Assembly (NCBI RefSeq): GCF_052180215.1
Contig: NZ_CP197471.1
Location: 4,116,001 to 4,180,000 of the forward strand
Reading direction: 5' to 3'
Origin: Pseudoneobacillus sp052180215
GTDB lineage: Bacteria > Bacillota > Bacilli > Bacillales > Cytobacillaceae
DNA length: 64,000 bases
Under the pieces are notes generated by a model. The model did not search any database. It saw nothing but the letters and a program-made list of their open reading frames with translations, and had not been told where the DNA came from. This document shows, piece after piece, positions 43,934-51,235 of this stretch; position 1 is the stretch's first letter; every line of letters begins with the position of its first letter. A program made the translations under genes and the position numbers.

Positions 43934-44731
43934 ATGGACCAAGAAACAAATGATAAAGATGTTTTTGACGATGAGCCGCCTTTAGAGGATTTTTTTCGGG
44001 TGGAGGAGATAGATGAAAAAGCCATAAAGCGTAAAAAAAGAAGAGCCTTTTGGTTAAAATTCGGAGCTGCTGCTTTAGCATTAGCGTTTTTATTTAATGC
44101 ATTGGCGGTTTGGACGAATGTGATTAATATCCCTGCTCTTCAATTTGTGAAAACGTCCTACCGATTGTCCCAACAAGAATCGATTCAAACAGCGAAGAAG
44201 GCTGTTGTCACGATACAAGGAAATGACGTCAAAGGAACTGGGTTTAATATAAGGGAAGATGGACTAATCATTACCAATTCTCATGTGATTGAAAAAATGA
44301 ATAGGATTACGATTACGTTTGCAGACGGAAAGGTTTTTATAGGACAAGTCGTAAGAGATAACCCAGAGCTAGACATCGCTATTCTGGATATACCCGGAGA
44401 GAACTTGCCCGTATTGAAACTGCAAGAAGAACCAACATGGCATCCTCAAGATCATATTTTCGTGATTGGCAACCCGCTCGCTTACACGCAAATCGCCAAT
44501 GAAGGCGAAATTAAAGGAAATGTCATGCTAAATGACCGTACACAGCCTGTCATCATGATCACAGCTCCCATCTATCGCGGCAACAGCGGAAGTCCTCTAT
44601 TAATGGAAAATAACGAAGTTATTGGAGTTGTCTATGCTACAACCGTGCCAAAACTGTTGGGTAAGGAAAAAGCATCAGGGTTGGTTGTGCCGATTGATCA
44701 GGTGAAAGAATTGTTGGTAGGAGTGGAATAA
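43934..44731 (+). CDS. Membrane-anchored HtrA-like serine protease without PDZ domain
   Basis: A 265-aa S1C-type protease. A charged cytoplasmic N-terminus (about 1-40) and one membrane helix (LKFGAAALALAFLFNALAVW, about 41-60) place the catalytic part outside. The triad is visible as His117 in LIITNSHVIE, Asp147 in NPELDIAIL and Ser218 in YRGNSGSPLL. Usual HtrA proteins are 370-450 aa with a PDZ domain; this one ends straight after the protease domain (LGKEKASGLVVPIDQVKELL), so it is a short form. It is the only plus-strand gene among the protease genes. Role: probably surface protein quality control or processing. Confidence 0.88.
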   Translation: MDQETNDKDVFDDEPPLEDFFRVEEIDEKAIKRKKRRAFWLKFGAAALALAFLFNALAVWTNVINIPALQFVKTSYRLSQQESIQTAKKAVVTIQGNDVKGTGFNIREDGLIITNSHVIEKMNRITITFADGKVFIGQVVRDNPELDIAILDIPGENLPVLKLQEEPTWHPQDHIFVIGNPLAYTQIANEGEIKGNVMLNDRTQPVIMITAPIYRGNSGSPLLMENNEVIGVVYATTVPKLLGKEKASGLVVPIDQVKELLVGVE

Positions 44732-44738
44732 GTATTGA

Positions 44739-44776
44739 ATGGACAGAGAATGGACGTATCCTCTGTCCATTTTTAT
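44739..44776 (+). terminator. Intrinsic terminator of the HtrA-like gene
   Basis: ATGGACAGAG and CTCTGTCCAT form a perfect 10-bp stem followed by TTTTTATT, 7 bases after the stop codon. Confidence 0.88.
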
Positions 44777-44827
44777 TGGAAAAATTATTTACAATGAGGC
44801 TGCATGTAGCAATAATAGAGGCTGTGA

Positions 44828-45253
44828 TTACACTTGAAGATGGATTTTTAGTTTCGTTATATCTCTTTCCTGTCTAGATGTTTTGTCCCAATGAAAGTCT
44901 TGAAAAGCTACCATTTGGTTTTGCTTATTCGTAATTTCTTTAATATCTTGTTTCATTTCTACTATGTCCTGTTTGATTACTACTATATCTTGCTTCATTT
45001 CCACTATATCTTGCTTTATTTCCACAATATCTCGCTTCATTTCCACTATATCTTGCTTTATTTCCACAATATCTCGCTTCATTTCCACTATATCTTGCTT
45101 CATTTCTAGGATGTCTTCCTGCATGCTTGTTACTTGCTCACGAATGGCAGCTTGCTCTTCTGTTATGCTTATGAGTCTTTGATTCATATTACCAACCACT
45201 GAGATTAAATCTGAAATCATATTTTCTAATTTATCTAGTCGTTGCTCTATCAT
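44828..45253 (-). CDS. Coiled-coil protein with nine near-identical heptads
   Basis: About 141 aa starting MIEQRLDKLENMISDLISVV, with ATG at 45253 placed 8 bases after AAGGAGG. The middle (about 46-110) repeats the 7-residue unit KQDIVEM/KRDIVEI nine times, encoded by 21-bp DNA units that are nearly identical, so the number can change by slippage without shifting frame. Hydrophobic I and V/M fall at heptad a/d positions, predicting a long parallel coiled coil. No signal peptide, membrane helix or enzyme motif is seen. Such short heptad proteins are common in Bacilli with no firm role. Function unknown. Confidence 0.7.
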   Translation of the reverse strand: MIEQRLDKLENMISDLISVVGNMNQRLISITEEQAAIREQVTSMQEDILEMKQDIVEMKRDIVEIKQDIVEMKRDIVEIKQDIVEMKQDIVVIKQDIVEMKQDIKEITNKQNQMVAFQDFHWDKTSRQERDITKLKIHLQV

Positions 45254-45302
45254 TTTCCCCACCTCCTTTTCTAAAATTAGTATATCATTGTAATTCTTTT
45301 TA

Positions 45303-45605
45303 ATCTAAAAAATTTTTTTCCAATGTTAAGGATTTTGGTACTCAGCTTTTTTAAAATCTATTTTATCGTTACGATCTTTTCCATCCTAATTTTCATAGCA
45401 TCTATGGCTTAGATCTTTAATTTGGCTTTTCTTTTTATTATCAGCCCCCCACCCTATCCCGCTCCCACTTGACGTTTTTAAAAAAAGTAATCTACTAGTA
45501 GATTACTCCCACCACTGTAACAAACAGGGAATATTTGCTTATTGTTTACCATAGCAATGTATGATTGTATGGTAAGTAGATACTATTTTCTAGGAGGGGT
45601 ACATA
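45303..45605 (+). promoter_or_regulatory. Upstream region of the first SLH gene, with a palindrome and an inverted repeat
   Basis: At 45486-45507 lies the perfect 22-base palindrome AGTAATCTACTAGTAGATTACT. At 45546-45575 lie TTACCATA and TATGGTAA, 14 bases apart, about 30 bases before the start codon. Both resemble operator sites. No convincing -10/-35 pair could be fixed. Confidence 0.4.
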
Positions 45606-47084
45606 TTGCATTTCCGATTTGGTAAGTATTCAGCGATTGCCGTTGTATTCGTTCTATTGATCAGTTTATTTACTTCACAAGCAAACGCAGATTCCGTTTC
45701 AATCGAATTCTCTGACGTTCCAAAGGATAAGCCTTATGCTAGTGCCGTTTATGAACTGGCGGAGCGCAACATCATTGGCGGATATAAAGACGGTACATTC
45801 AAACCAGGAGCGTTCATTACGAGAGGGCAAGCTGCGGCCATCATCACCAAGCTATTAAATCTTGATACCAAAAATGTAAAAGATCCAGAATTTAAGGATG
45901 TTTCTCCAAAACTTTGGAGTTATAAGGCTATTGCAGTCGTTGCAGAAAAAGGAATTTTCCGTGGATATGGTGATGGAAGATTTGGGCCAAACGACAAGAT
46001 TACCCGTGCGCAAATGGCATCTATTTTAATAAAAGCTTTCGGTTTCCATTATTATAGTTACAGTTACGGAGTGACTCCTTTCAAAGACATTGAAAAATTA
46101 GCTAGTCATCAAGACTCGGTGTATACGCTCTATAAATTAGGCATTACTTCCGGTACATCACCGACAACTTTTAGCCCGAACAACCCAATTACTAGAGCTC
46201 AGGCAGCCGTTCTTATTACGAAAACAGAAAAAGTTCGAGCCGCAACGGTTACGTTAAAAGCTGGAGATTTTGGCTGGTATATGTTTAGAGGCTATAAGGA
46301 TTATCACCAAGATTATTTAGATCCTGAAAAAATAGAAGACGAAATTGTCCAGGTCATTCCTAATAAAATAAGTTCAAGAGTACTGCAAATTGTTCCAATG
46401 AAAGAAGGAAAGCAAAAATTCACTCTTTCTGGACAAAGAGACAAGACAACCAACTTCGATGACTTTGAACATAAAAAGTATTATGTTCAGGTATCAAAAG
46501 AAAATGGTCAATTAAAAATCAATTTTGAAGAAACCGATGAAGTTGTTCCGACAAATGTAAGTTTAAGAGTACTAAAGGTACCTATTGAGAAAATATCCTT
46601 GGCAACAATGGATGGCACTCCTGTTGATGAAAACATTGAGTTTCAAACCAAAGAATATGTTGATCAAAATCAAGTTTCCCTTATATTAACAAGTCCTGGT
46701 GAATATATTGCAACAGTCGAATATACGAACGGCACTAAAGCTCGGTATGGTATAGAAGCAATCCTTAATCCTTCTGATTTTTATCTTTACACCTATTCCA
46801 TTGAGGATAGACCAACTGTAACGATTGATTTGAGTAAAGATAAAGGGGATTTTAGTGAATATACGATTTCTGATGAGGATACAAATATTGCAAAAGTCAC
46901 GCGTGAAGAAAACTCCAATATTTTTCAAATTGAAGGATTATCTTCAGGAAACACGTACATTGATTTTCCTAAGAGTGATAGGAAAAAAGAAGGTACATTG
47001 GGCTTAAATATTAGGGTTCAAAAAGTTGGCTCTATTATCCATGTCGAAGTAAGCCGTTACACTTACTATGATCAGTTTTCTTAA
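45606..47084 (+). CDS. SLH-domain surface protein 1 (three SLH domains plus unknown C-terminus)
   Basis: A 492-aa exported protein. Signal peptide about 1-29 (IAVVFVLLISLFTSQANA). Three SLH domains (about 34-90, 95-150, 158-210) with IIGGYKDGTFKPGAFITRGQ, IFRGYGDGRFGPNDKITRAQ and ITSGTSPTTFSPNNPITRAQ; the ITRAQ ends are the usual signature. SLH domains bind pyruvylated cell-wall polysaccharide and hold the protein on the surface. The remaining ~280 residues are beta-rich and not assigned. The start is TTG, supported by AGGAGGGG seven bases upstream. A strong terminator follows. Confidence 0.9.
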   Translation: MHFRFGKYSAIAVVFVLLISLFTSQANADSVSIEFSDVPKDKPYASAVYELAERNIIGGYKDGTFKPGAFITRGQAAAIITKLLNLDTKNVKDPEFKDVSPKLWSYKAIAVVAEKGIFRGYGDGRFGPNDKITRAQMASILIKAFGFHYYSYSYGVTPFKDIEKLASHQDSVYTLYKLGITSGTSPTTFSPNNPITRAQAAVLITKTEKVRAATVTLKAGDFGWYMFRGYKDYHQDYLDPEKIEDEIVQVIPNKISSRVLQIVPMKEGKQKFTLSGQRDKTTNFDDFEHKKYYVQVSKENGQLKINFEETDEVVPTNVSLRVLKVPIEKISLATMDGTPVDENIEFQTKEYVDQNQVSLILTSPGEYIATVEYTNGTKARYGIEAILNPSDFYLYTYSIEDRPTVTIDLSKDKGDFSEYTISDEDTNIAKVTREENSNIFQIEGLSSGNTYIDFPKSDRKKEGTLGLNIRVQKVGSIIHVEVSRYTYYDQFS

Positions 47085-47105
47085 TAGCTAAAGTCTAGTT
47101 TTACG

Positions 47106-47157
47106 AAAAAAATCCAAGGTGTCAGACAAAATATGTCTACGCACCATGGATTTTTTT
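47106..47157 (+). terminator. Intrinsic terminator of SLH gene 1
   Basis: AAAAAAATCCAAGGTG and CACCATGGATTTTTTT pair around a loop with an inner AGACAAAATATGTCT stem; the T tract follows on the plus strand. A similar hairpin, with the phrase TCAGACAAAAT, occurs at 57642. Confidence 0.85.
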
Positions 47158-47159
47158 AT

Positions 47160-47230
47160 TTTGGAAGTTTCACAGCGATCATTTATTTCCACCTAATTTG
47201 TCGTACTCATATATGGCGTCAACAGCGGAA
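47160..47230 (-). pseudogene. Relic of a PQQ-propeller gene end
   Basis: On the minus strand the last codons read as AIYEYDKLGGNK, then, after a frameshift, IAVKL followed by CC of a lost proline. This matches the end of the truncated propeller gene at 57694 (VVYLGGNRLFAVKLP). Aligned by eye over about 45 bases, roughly two thirds are identical, and both copies sit next to a similar terminator hairpin. Only the 3' end remains. Confidence 0.5.
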
Positions 47231-47273
47231 AGCGGATTGGAAGCAATATTCCTCATTTTTAATCGAGATGGTA

Positions 47274-47370
47274 TTTATCAGACACTAATTTTGATTTATC
47301 GGACAGCTTTTTGATGCTTTTCGGACACTAAAATTGATTTATCGGACAGCTTTTAAAATTTATTGGACAT
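47274..47370. repeat. 21-bp periodic five-unit array D (TTTATCGGACA family)
   Basis: Cores TCAGACA, TCGGACA, TCGGACA, TCGGACA and TTGGACA start at 47278, 47299, 47321, 47342 and 47363 (spacing 21, 22, 21, 21). The third unit is TTTTCGGACACTAAA, without the A of TTTATC. Array E shows the same spacing and the same third-unit variant. Confidence 0.82.
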
Positions 47371-47482
47371 TGTAAACAATCAATTAAGATAACACTGTTT
47401 ATATAATGGGTCCTTATTGTTTTAATTCCTTATCCTTGTCGAAAGAATTACATTATATCCTTCAGAAAAATAGTTTATATTG

Positions 47483-47488
47483 TATAAT
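47483..47488 (+). promoter_or_regulatory. Likely -10 box for the holin-like toxin
   Basis: TATAAT preceded by TTG, 67 bases before the toxin start. The -35 is weak (TTCAGA at about the right distance). Confidence 0.4.
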
Positions 47489-47554
47489 AGTGATGCACAG
47501 TAAATTCGGTATAGTGGGCATTGGCCATTCCCTTGAAGAAAGGGGGTGACGCTG

Positions 47555-47644
47555 GTGATTACAATAGCAGACGCACTAGTGATTATGATTTCTTTCGCAT
47601 CACTGATAGCCGCAGTAATCGCGGTTACACAACAAAAAAAGTAA
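47555..47644 (+). CDS. Holin-like type I toxin, 29 aa
   Basis: GTG start 8 bases after AAGGGGGTGAC, then a 29-residue peptide: a few polar residues (VITIADALV), one hydrophobic helix (IMISFASLIAAVIAV) and a TQQKK tail. Length, composition and the LVIMISF-like core match the 'putative holin-like toxin' group (related to TxpA/BsrG-type membrane toxins), which are usually held in check by an antisense RNA. It is too short to appear in ordinary ORF lists. The surrounding hairpins at 47641 and 47757 fit a type I toxin transcript. I cannot point to the antisense promoter with confidence. Confidence 0.75.
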   Translation: MITIADALVIMISFASLIAAVIAVTQQKK

Positions 47645-47698
47645 CCTCCCCTTACCATCTTGCCGGATGTGTCGTAAGGTAAATTGGTTACTCTTTTT
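47641..47698 (+). terminator. Terminator of the toxin transcript
   Basis: GTAACC with GGTTAC and an inner CTTAC/GTAAG stem, followed by TCTTTTTG. It begins at the toxin stop codon. Confidence 0.75.
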
Positions 47699-47756
47699 GT
47701 AACTATTCACTTTTCCACTGAAAGCCACTGCTCTTTATGCAGTTTGCTGTGCATTT

Positions 47757-47786
47757 GGTACTGGTTTTAACCAGTACCTTTTTTTA
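47757..47786 (+). terminator. Second strong terminator downstream of the toxin
   Basis: Perfect GGTACTGG/CCAGTACC stem, loop TTTTAA, then a run of eight T. No gene is seen between it and the toxin terminator, so it may end a small RNA or serve as a back-up stop. Confidence 0.85.
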
Positions 47787-47964
47787 TTATGTCTTTTATA
47801 TTTATATTATACCCATCTATAAAAAAATTAACAATGTAAGAGATAAGATTATAAAAACCAAATTAGATTACTTAATCTGTTTAGTGGTTAGAATATTTGG
47901 GATATATTACTCCTGCCGAATAAAACTCAATTTCAAACAATCAAACTATACGCGATGGAATTTA

Positions 47965-48060
47965 TCGGACACACATTCTTACTTATCGGACACCCTTTGA
48001 ATGGTTTTCGGACACTAAATTCCATTTATCGGACACATTTAAAAATTTATCGGACATTCT
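47965..48060. repeat. 21-bp periodic five-unit array E (TTTATCGGACA family)
   Basis: TCGGACA cores start at 47965, 47986, 48008, 48029 and 48050, spacing 21, 22, 21, 21, identical to array D 700 bases away. The third unit is again TTTTCGGACACTAAA. It lies between the toxin locus and the 3' end of the SLH gene at 48157. Confidence 0.85.
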
Positions 48061-48096
48061 AAAGAAATCATACAAAAAAACACATATTAGAACCCC

Positions 48097-48133
48097 AAAA
48101 AAAGTACCCCGCAGAGATTTCTCTCCACAGGGC
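48097..48133 (-). terminator. Intrinsic terminator of SLH gene 2
   Basis: CCCCGCAGAGA and TCTCTCCACAGGGC form the stem; on the minus strand it ends in TTTTTTT. It lies 24 bases past the stop of the gene at 48157. Similar GCAGAGATTTCTCTCC hairpin sequences recur near 58080 and 58280. Confidence 0.82.
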
Positions 48134-48156
48134 TTCTCACTTCCACCGACAATATT

Positions 48157-51100
48157 CTACTCCGGTCTCTCACAGTTATTACACGATATTTCATCCAACA
48201 ACCAGTTGTTTTCTACCTTTTTCAATGTATATTCGTATTCGAATTTATCATTTGGTATTTCATTTTCTCTCAGTGGGACTTTGACGCTTGCTTTAATGGT
48301 GTCGGTTGTAACAGATTTGACTTCAAATGTTGCTCCTGTTCCTTGAGCAATGGCCTCCGTTAATGGATATAACAAATGCGGGTCTAGGAACCATTTGATA
48401 TTCCCCCTGTATATCTTTTTCCAGAATGCTAGATAGTTTTCTGAATATCGATCTTGCAGCATTGGAATCAGTGAATCGAACTCTGCACTCGTTTCCGCTT
48501 CCGCTTCGGCCTTGAACACTTCATTGGCCTTTTCTTCTGCCTTTAAAATCAACTCTTTTATTTGTTCATTCCTATTTTCTACCGGTGATGCCCCACCACC
48601 ACTGCCTGTATTTCCACTTGTAGGATCAATGGCCTTTACTTTAACTGGCACCGTAACCTTTTTTCCTTTGTAGGAGATTTCAATTTCTGTAGATTTTTCA
48701 CTATTAATGTCCTTAGCCGTTATGACACCTTTGCTATCTACTGTAACGACAGATGAATCCTTACTTACATACGAAATTTGAGGGGATGCTGTTATATCTT
48801 GTGTTAAATCCTCTTTCGTTACATCTTGATGATGGACGTCTTCAAAGATGGCTTGAACGGATAATGATGTCTGAGCTTTTGAAAGCATTTCGACTGGACT
48901 AGGGTCTACTTTTATTTCTTTTAAGGTGGTGACAATGATTTTTACAGTCTCTGTGACTTCATCCTTGTACGCCAATTTCAATTCTGCCACTTCTCCACCT
49001 TTTGCGGCTGGATCTACTTTTATATCAAATTTATTCTTACTTTTCTTTATAGAAATCTCTTTATCTCCATTCAAATCGAAAGTAAGATTGTCATCACTCA
49101 ATGTATCCGTTGCTTTCGTCAGATCTAAATTTAGTTTATCAAAGTAATATAAATCTAGATTTAGAGAGGTGTTTTCACCTGGTGCCACTATGACAATCGA
49201 AGGATCTGGTATCAGCATACTATCTTTACAATTCGTTGCCTCTGCAAATGTTTTTGATTTGTCTACTAGATTAAGTGAGGCTTTTAAACCTAATTTTTTC
49301 AAAATATCAAATGTCGCATTAAACTCGACATATGTTCCAATACCTGCTCGGTAACAGAACTTAATACCTTGCCAGCTTTTTTCGGTTTCGTCAGGGTTAG
49401 CACTTTCACCATATCCTGTTGCAGCTCGACCATAAATCTCACCTTTTAACCCGGTTTCTCCTTCAAACCCACCTACGTCTAGCTTATAGATGGCAACCTT
49501 AATGCCTAAACCGGCTCCTGCTTTGGCCTGAATTCCCCCTTCACCTTTGATAGTAAAAGTAGGCTCAGTAAATTTTACTTTTCCAATACCGTCTACACTA
49601 CCTTTTTTAGCAATAACGCCGATTTCCATATCCATATTTTCCACTACTTTTACTTCTACCCCTAAGGATAGGTCTGCCTTAAGGACTAAGAAAACCTCTA
49701 AGCTTCCGCCAATTGGTCCGTAAACTGGCACATATAATCTCCCAAGCGACTTCCTCTTTTCAAAAGGCTTTGTCGAATCTGTCTTATTCATAAAGGCTGG
49801 GACAGTGGCTTTTCCTCCAAAATCGATTCCCTTATAAACATTCGTATAGCTACCTTTTACATTCCCTTCAACAGATCCGATTGTTTTTGGAACTTGAAGC
49901 TTCACCGTTAAAGTAGGGTCAGAAATAAAACGAGCCTCTAATGACTTTAGTTTAAATAACTTATAATCTACATCTGTGATTAACTCCGCATTTTTAAAAA
50001 CAATATCTCCATTTACTTTTACTTTTTGTCCACCTATATCAAATACCAATTCCTTAATGGCTACCTTAAAGTCACCTTCCGCCTGAGCAGAATACTGCGG
50101 TTTATCTACGTATCTAAGAGCAGAATTTGTCGTTTCCTCACTTCCGCTAGCAGGTAATAATTCAACTCCATCTGCCATCTCAATAGGCACAATATTATCA
50201 TATTGAATCTCGGTTGTTTCTTTTACATCGATCGTTTGAAATACCTCTTCTAGTTCTGGGTTCACTGTCTTTATTTCGGTCTTTCCATCCACCGAGTTGA
50301 TACTGACTACCTTTTCAGCAAACCCAGTAGGATATTTTTTCGAAGGAGGCAGGGTGAAAATATCTCCACTTTTTAAGTTCTTTAGCTCCTCTGGCATTTC
50401 TGAAAAAACAAATGTCGAATCATCATCCTTCACTTCTGTAAGTAAATCCATTGTCTTTGGTGAGATTTCTTTAACCGTATCTAATACATCAATTTCATCT
50501 ACATGATTTTCAACAGCAGGGGCTGCCGTTGGTACATCTGGATTATCCGTGTGGATGCTATATTGGTACAGTCGATACAAAATAACAGCTGCCTGTCCTC
50601 TAGTCGTTGTATCTTTTGGCTTAAAGGTATGATCCTCATGCCCTGTAATTAAGCCTTCATGGACTGCCGTTGCGATTAATTCTTTATCTACTGTGATTTG
50701 ATTTGTATCCTTAAAGGTTACATTTGCTCCTTCTATCTTCCCCAATTTTAAGGTACGAACCATCATGATCGCCATTTCTTCGCGTGATAGTGGGGTGTTT
50801 GGTTTCAAGCTATTTCCTAATTCTTCAGGAAAAACAATACCCTTTTCAACGGCGGCTTGTGCATAAGGAAACATCCAGTTCTTCTCATTAATATCCTTAA
50901 AATAAGGGGTAGCACTTTCTTCCTTATAACCCATTAATCTTGTGATTAGGGCAATAAATTGGCCTCGTGTCACTTTGTTTCCAGGACGAAATGTTCCGTC
51001 TTCATAGCCGTTAATGATTCCCATTTCTATTAAACTTTCAATCGAATCTTTAGCCCAATAATTTTCGATATCCTTGAATGTTTTATTATTATCAATCGCT

Positions 51101-51183
51101 TTCGCCTGTATGGTTGGCGACATGGCTCCAAATAATAGAAACATGGTACAAATGATTGCAATCGATTGCCTAAACCTTCTCAC
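48157..51183 (-). CDS. SLH-domain surface protein 2 with BIG2-like domain
   Basis: A 1008-aa exported protein. Signal peptide about 1-28 (IAIICTMFLLFGAMSPTIQA). Three SLH domains (about 36-92, 98-150, 158-210) with IINGYEDGTFRPGNKVTRGQ and LITGHEDHTFKPKDTTTRGQ as the clearest. A long beta-rich part (about 230-690) includes ATGYGESANPDETEKSWQG. A BIG2-like Ig domain is at about 760-850 (SYVSKDSSVVTVDSKGVITA), then a glycine linker (SGNTGSGGGASP) and a C-terminal NTF2-like-looking domain with VKVPLRENEIPNDKFEYEY and a final CNNC pair. Surface-attached; function unknown. Confidence 0.87.
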   Translation of the reverse strand: MRRFRQSIAIICTMFLLFGAMSPTIQAKAIDNNKTFKDIENYWAKDSIESLIEMGIINGYEDGTFRPGNKVTRGQFIALITRLMGYKEESATPYFKDINEKNWMFPYAQAAVEKGIVFPEELGNSLKPNTPLSREEMAIMMVRTLKLGKIEGANVTFKDTNQITVDKELIATAVHEGLITGHEDHTFKPKDTTTRGQAAVILYRLYQYSIHTDNPDVPTAAPAVENHVDEIDVLDTVKEISPKTMDLLTEVKDDDSTFVFSEMPEELKNLKSGDIFTLPPSKKYPTGFAEKVVSINSVDGKTEIKTVNPELEEVFQTIDVKETTEIQYDNIVPIEMADGVELLPASGSEETTNSALRYVDKPQYSAQAEGDFKVAIKELVFDIGGQKVKVNGDIVFKNAELITDVDYKLFKLKSLEARFISDPTLTVKLQVPKTIGSVEGNVKGSYTNVYKGIDFGGKATVPAFMNKTDSTKPFEKRKSLGRLYVPVYGPIGGSLEVFLVLKADLSLGVEVKVVENMDMEIGVIAKKGSVDGIGKVKFTEPTFTIKGEGGIQAKAGAGLGIKVAIYKLDVGGFEGETGLKGEIYGRAATGYGESANPDETEKSWQGIKFCYRAGIGTYVEFNATFDILKKLGLKASLNLVDKSKTFAEATNCKDSMLIPDPSIVIVAPGENTSLNLDLYYFDKLNLDLTKATDTLSDDNLTFDLNGDKEISIKKSKNKFDIKVDPAAKGGEVAELKLAYKDEVTETVKIIVTTLKEIKVDPSPVEMLSKAQTSLSVQAIFEDVHHQDVTKEDLTQDITASPQISYVSKDSSVVTVDSKGVITAKDINSEKSTEIEISYKGKKVTVPVKVKAIDPTSGNTGSGGGASPVENRNEQIKELILKAEEKANEVFKAEAEAETSAEFDSLIPMLQDRYSENYLAFWKKIYRGNIKWFLDPHLLYPLTEAIAQGTGATFEVKSVTTDTIKASVKVPLRENEIPNDKFEYEYTLKKVENNWLLDEISCNNCERPE

Positions 51184-51197
51184 TTTTCGCTCCCCTT

Positions 51198-51225
51198 ATA
51201 AAGAAAGTGGGACTTGCCCACTTTC
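51198..51225 (-). terminator. Terminator between the BIG2 protein gene and SLH gene 2
   Basis: GAAAGTGGG and CCCACTTTC pair around ACTTG; on the minus strand TTTAT follows. It lies 10 bases after the stop of the gene at 51236, so the two large genes are mostly separate transcripts. Confidence 0.7.
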
Positions 51226-51235
51226 TTCTTTCTAT

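Noticed and set aside
47737..48000. 87-codon plus-strand frame downstream of the toxin
   Set aside because: It starts before the strong terminator at 47757 and runs into array E; no ribosome site.
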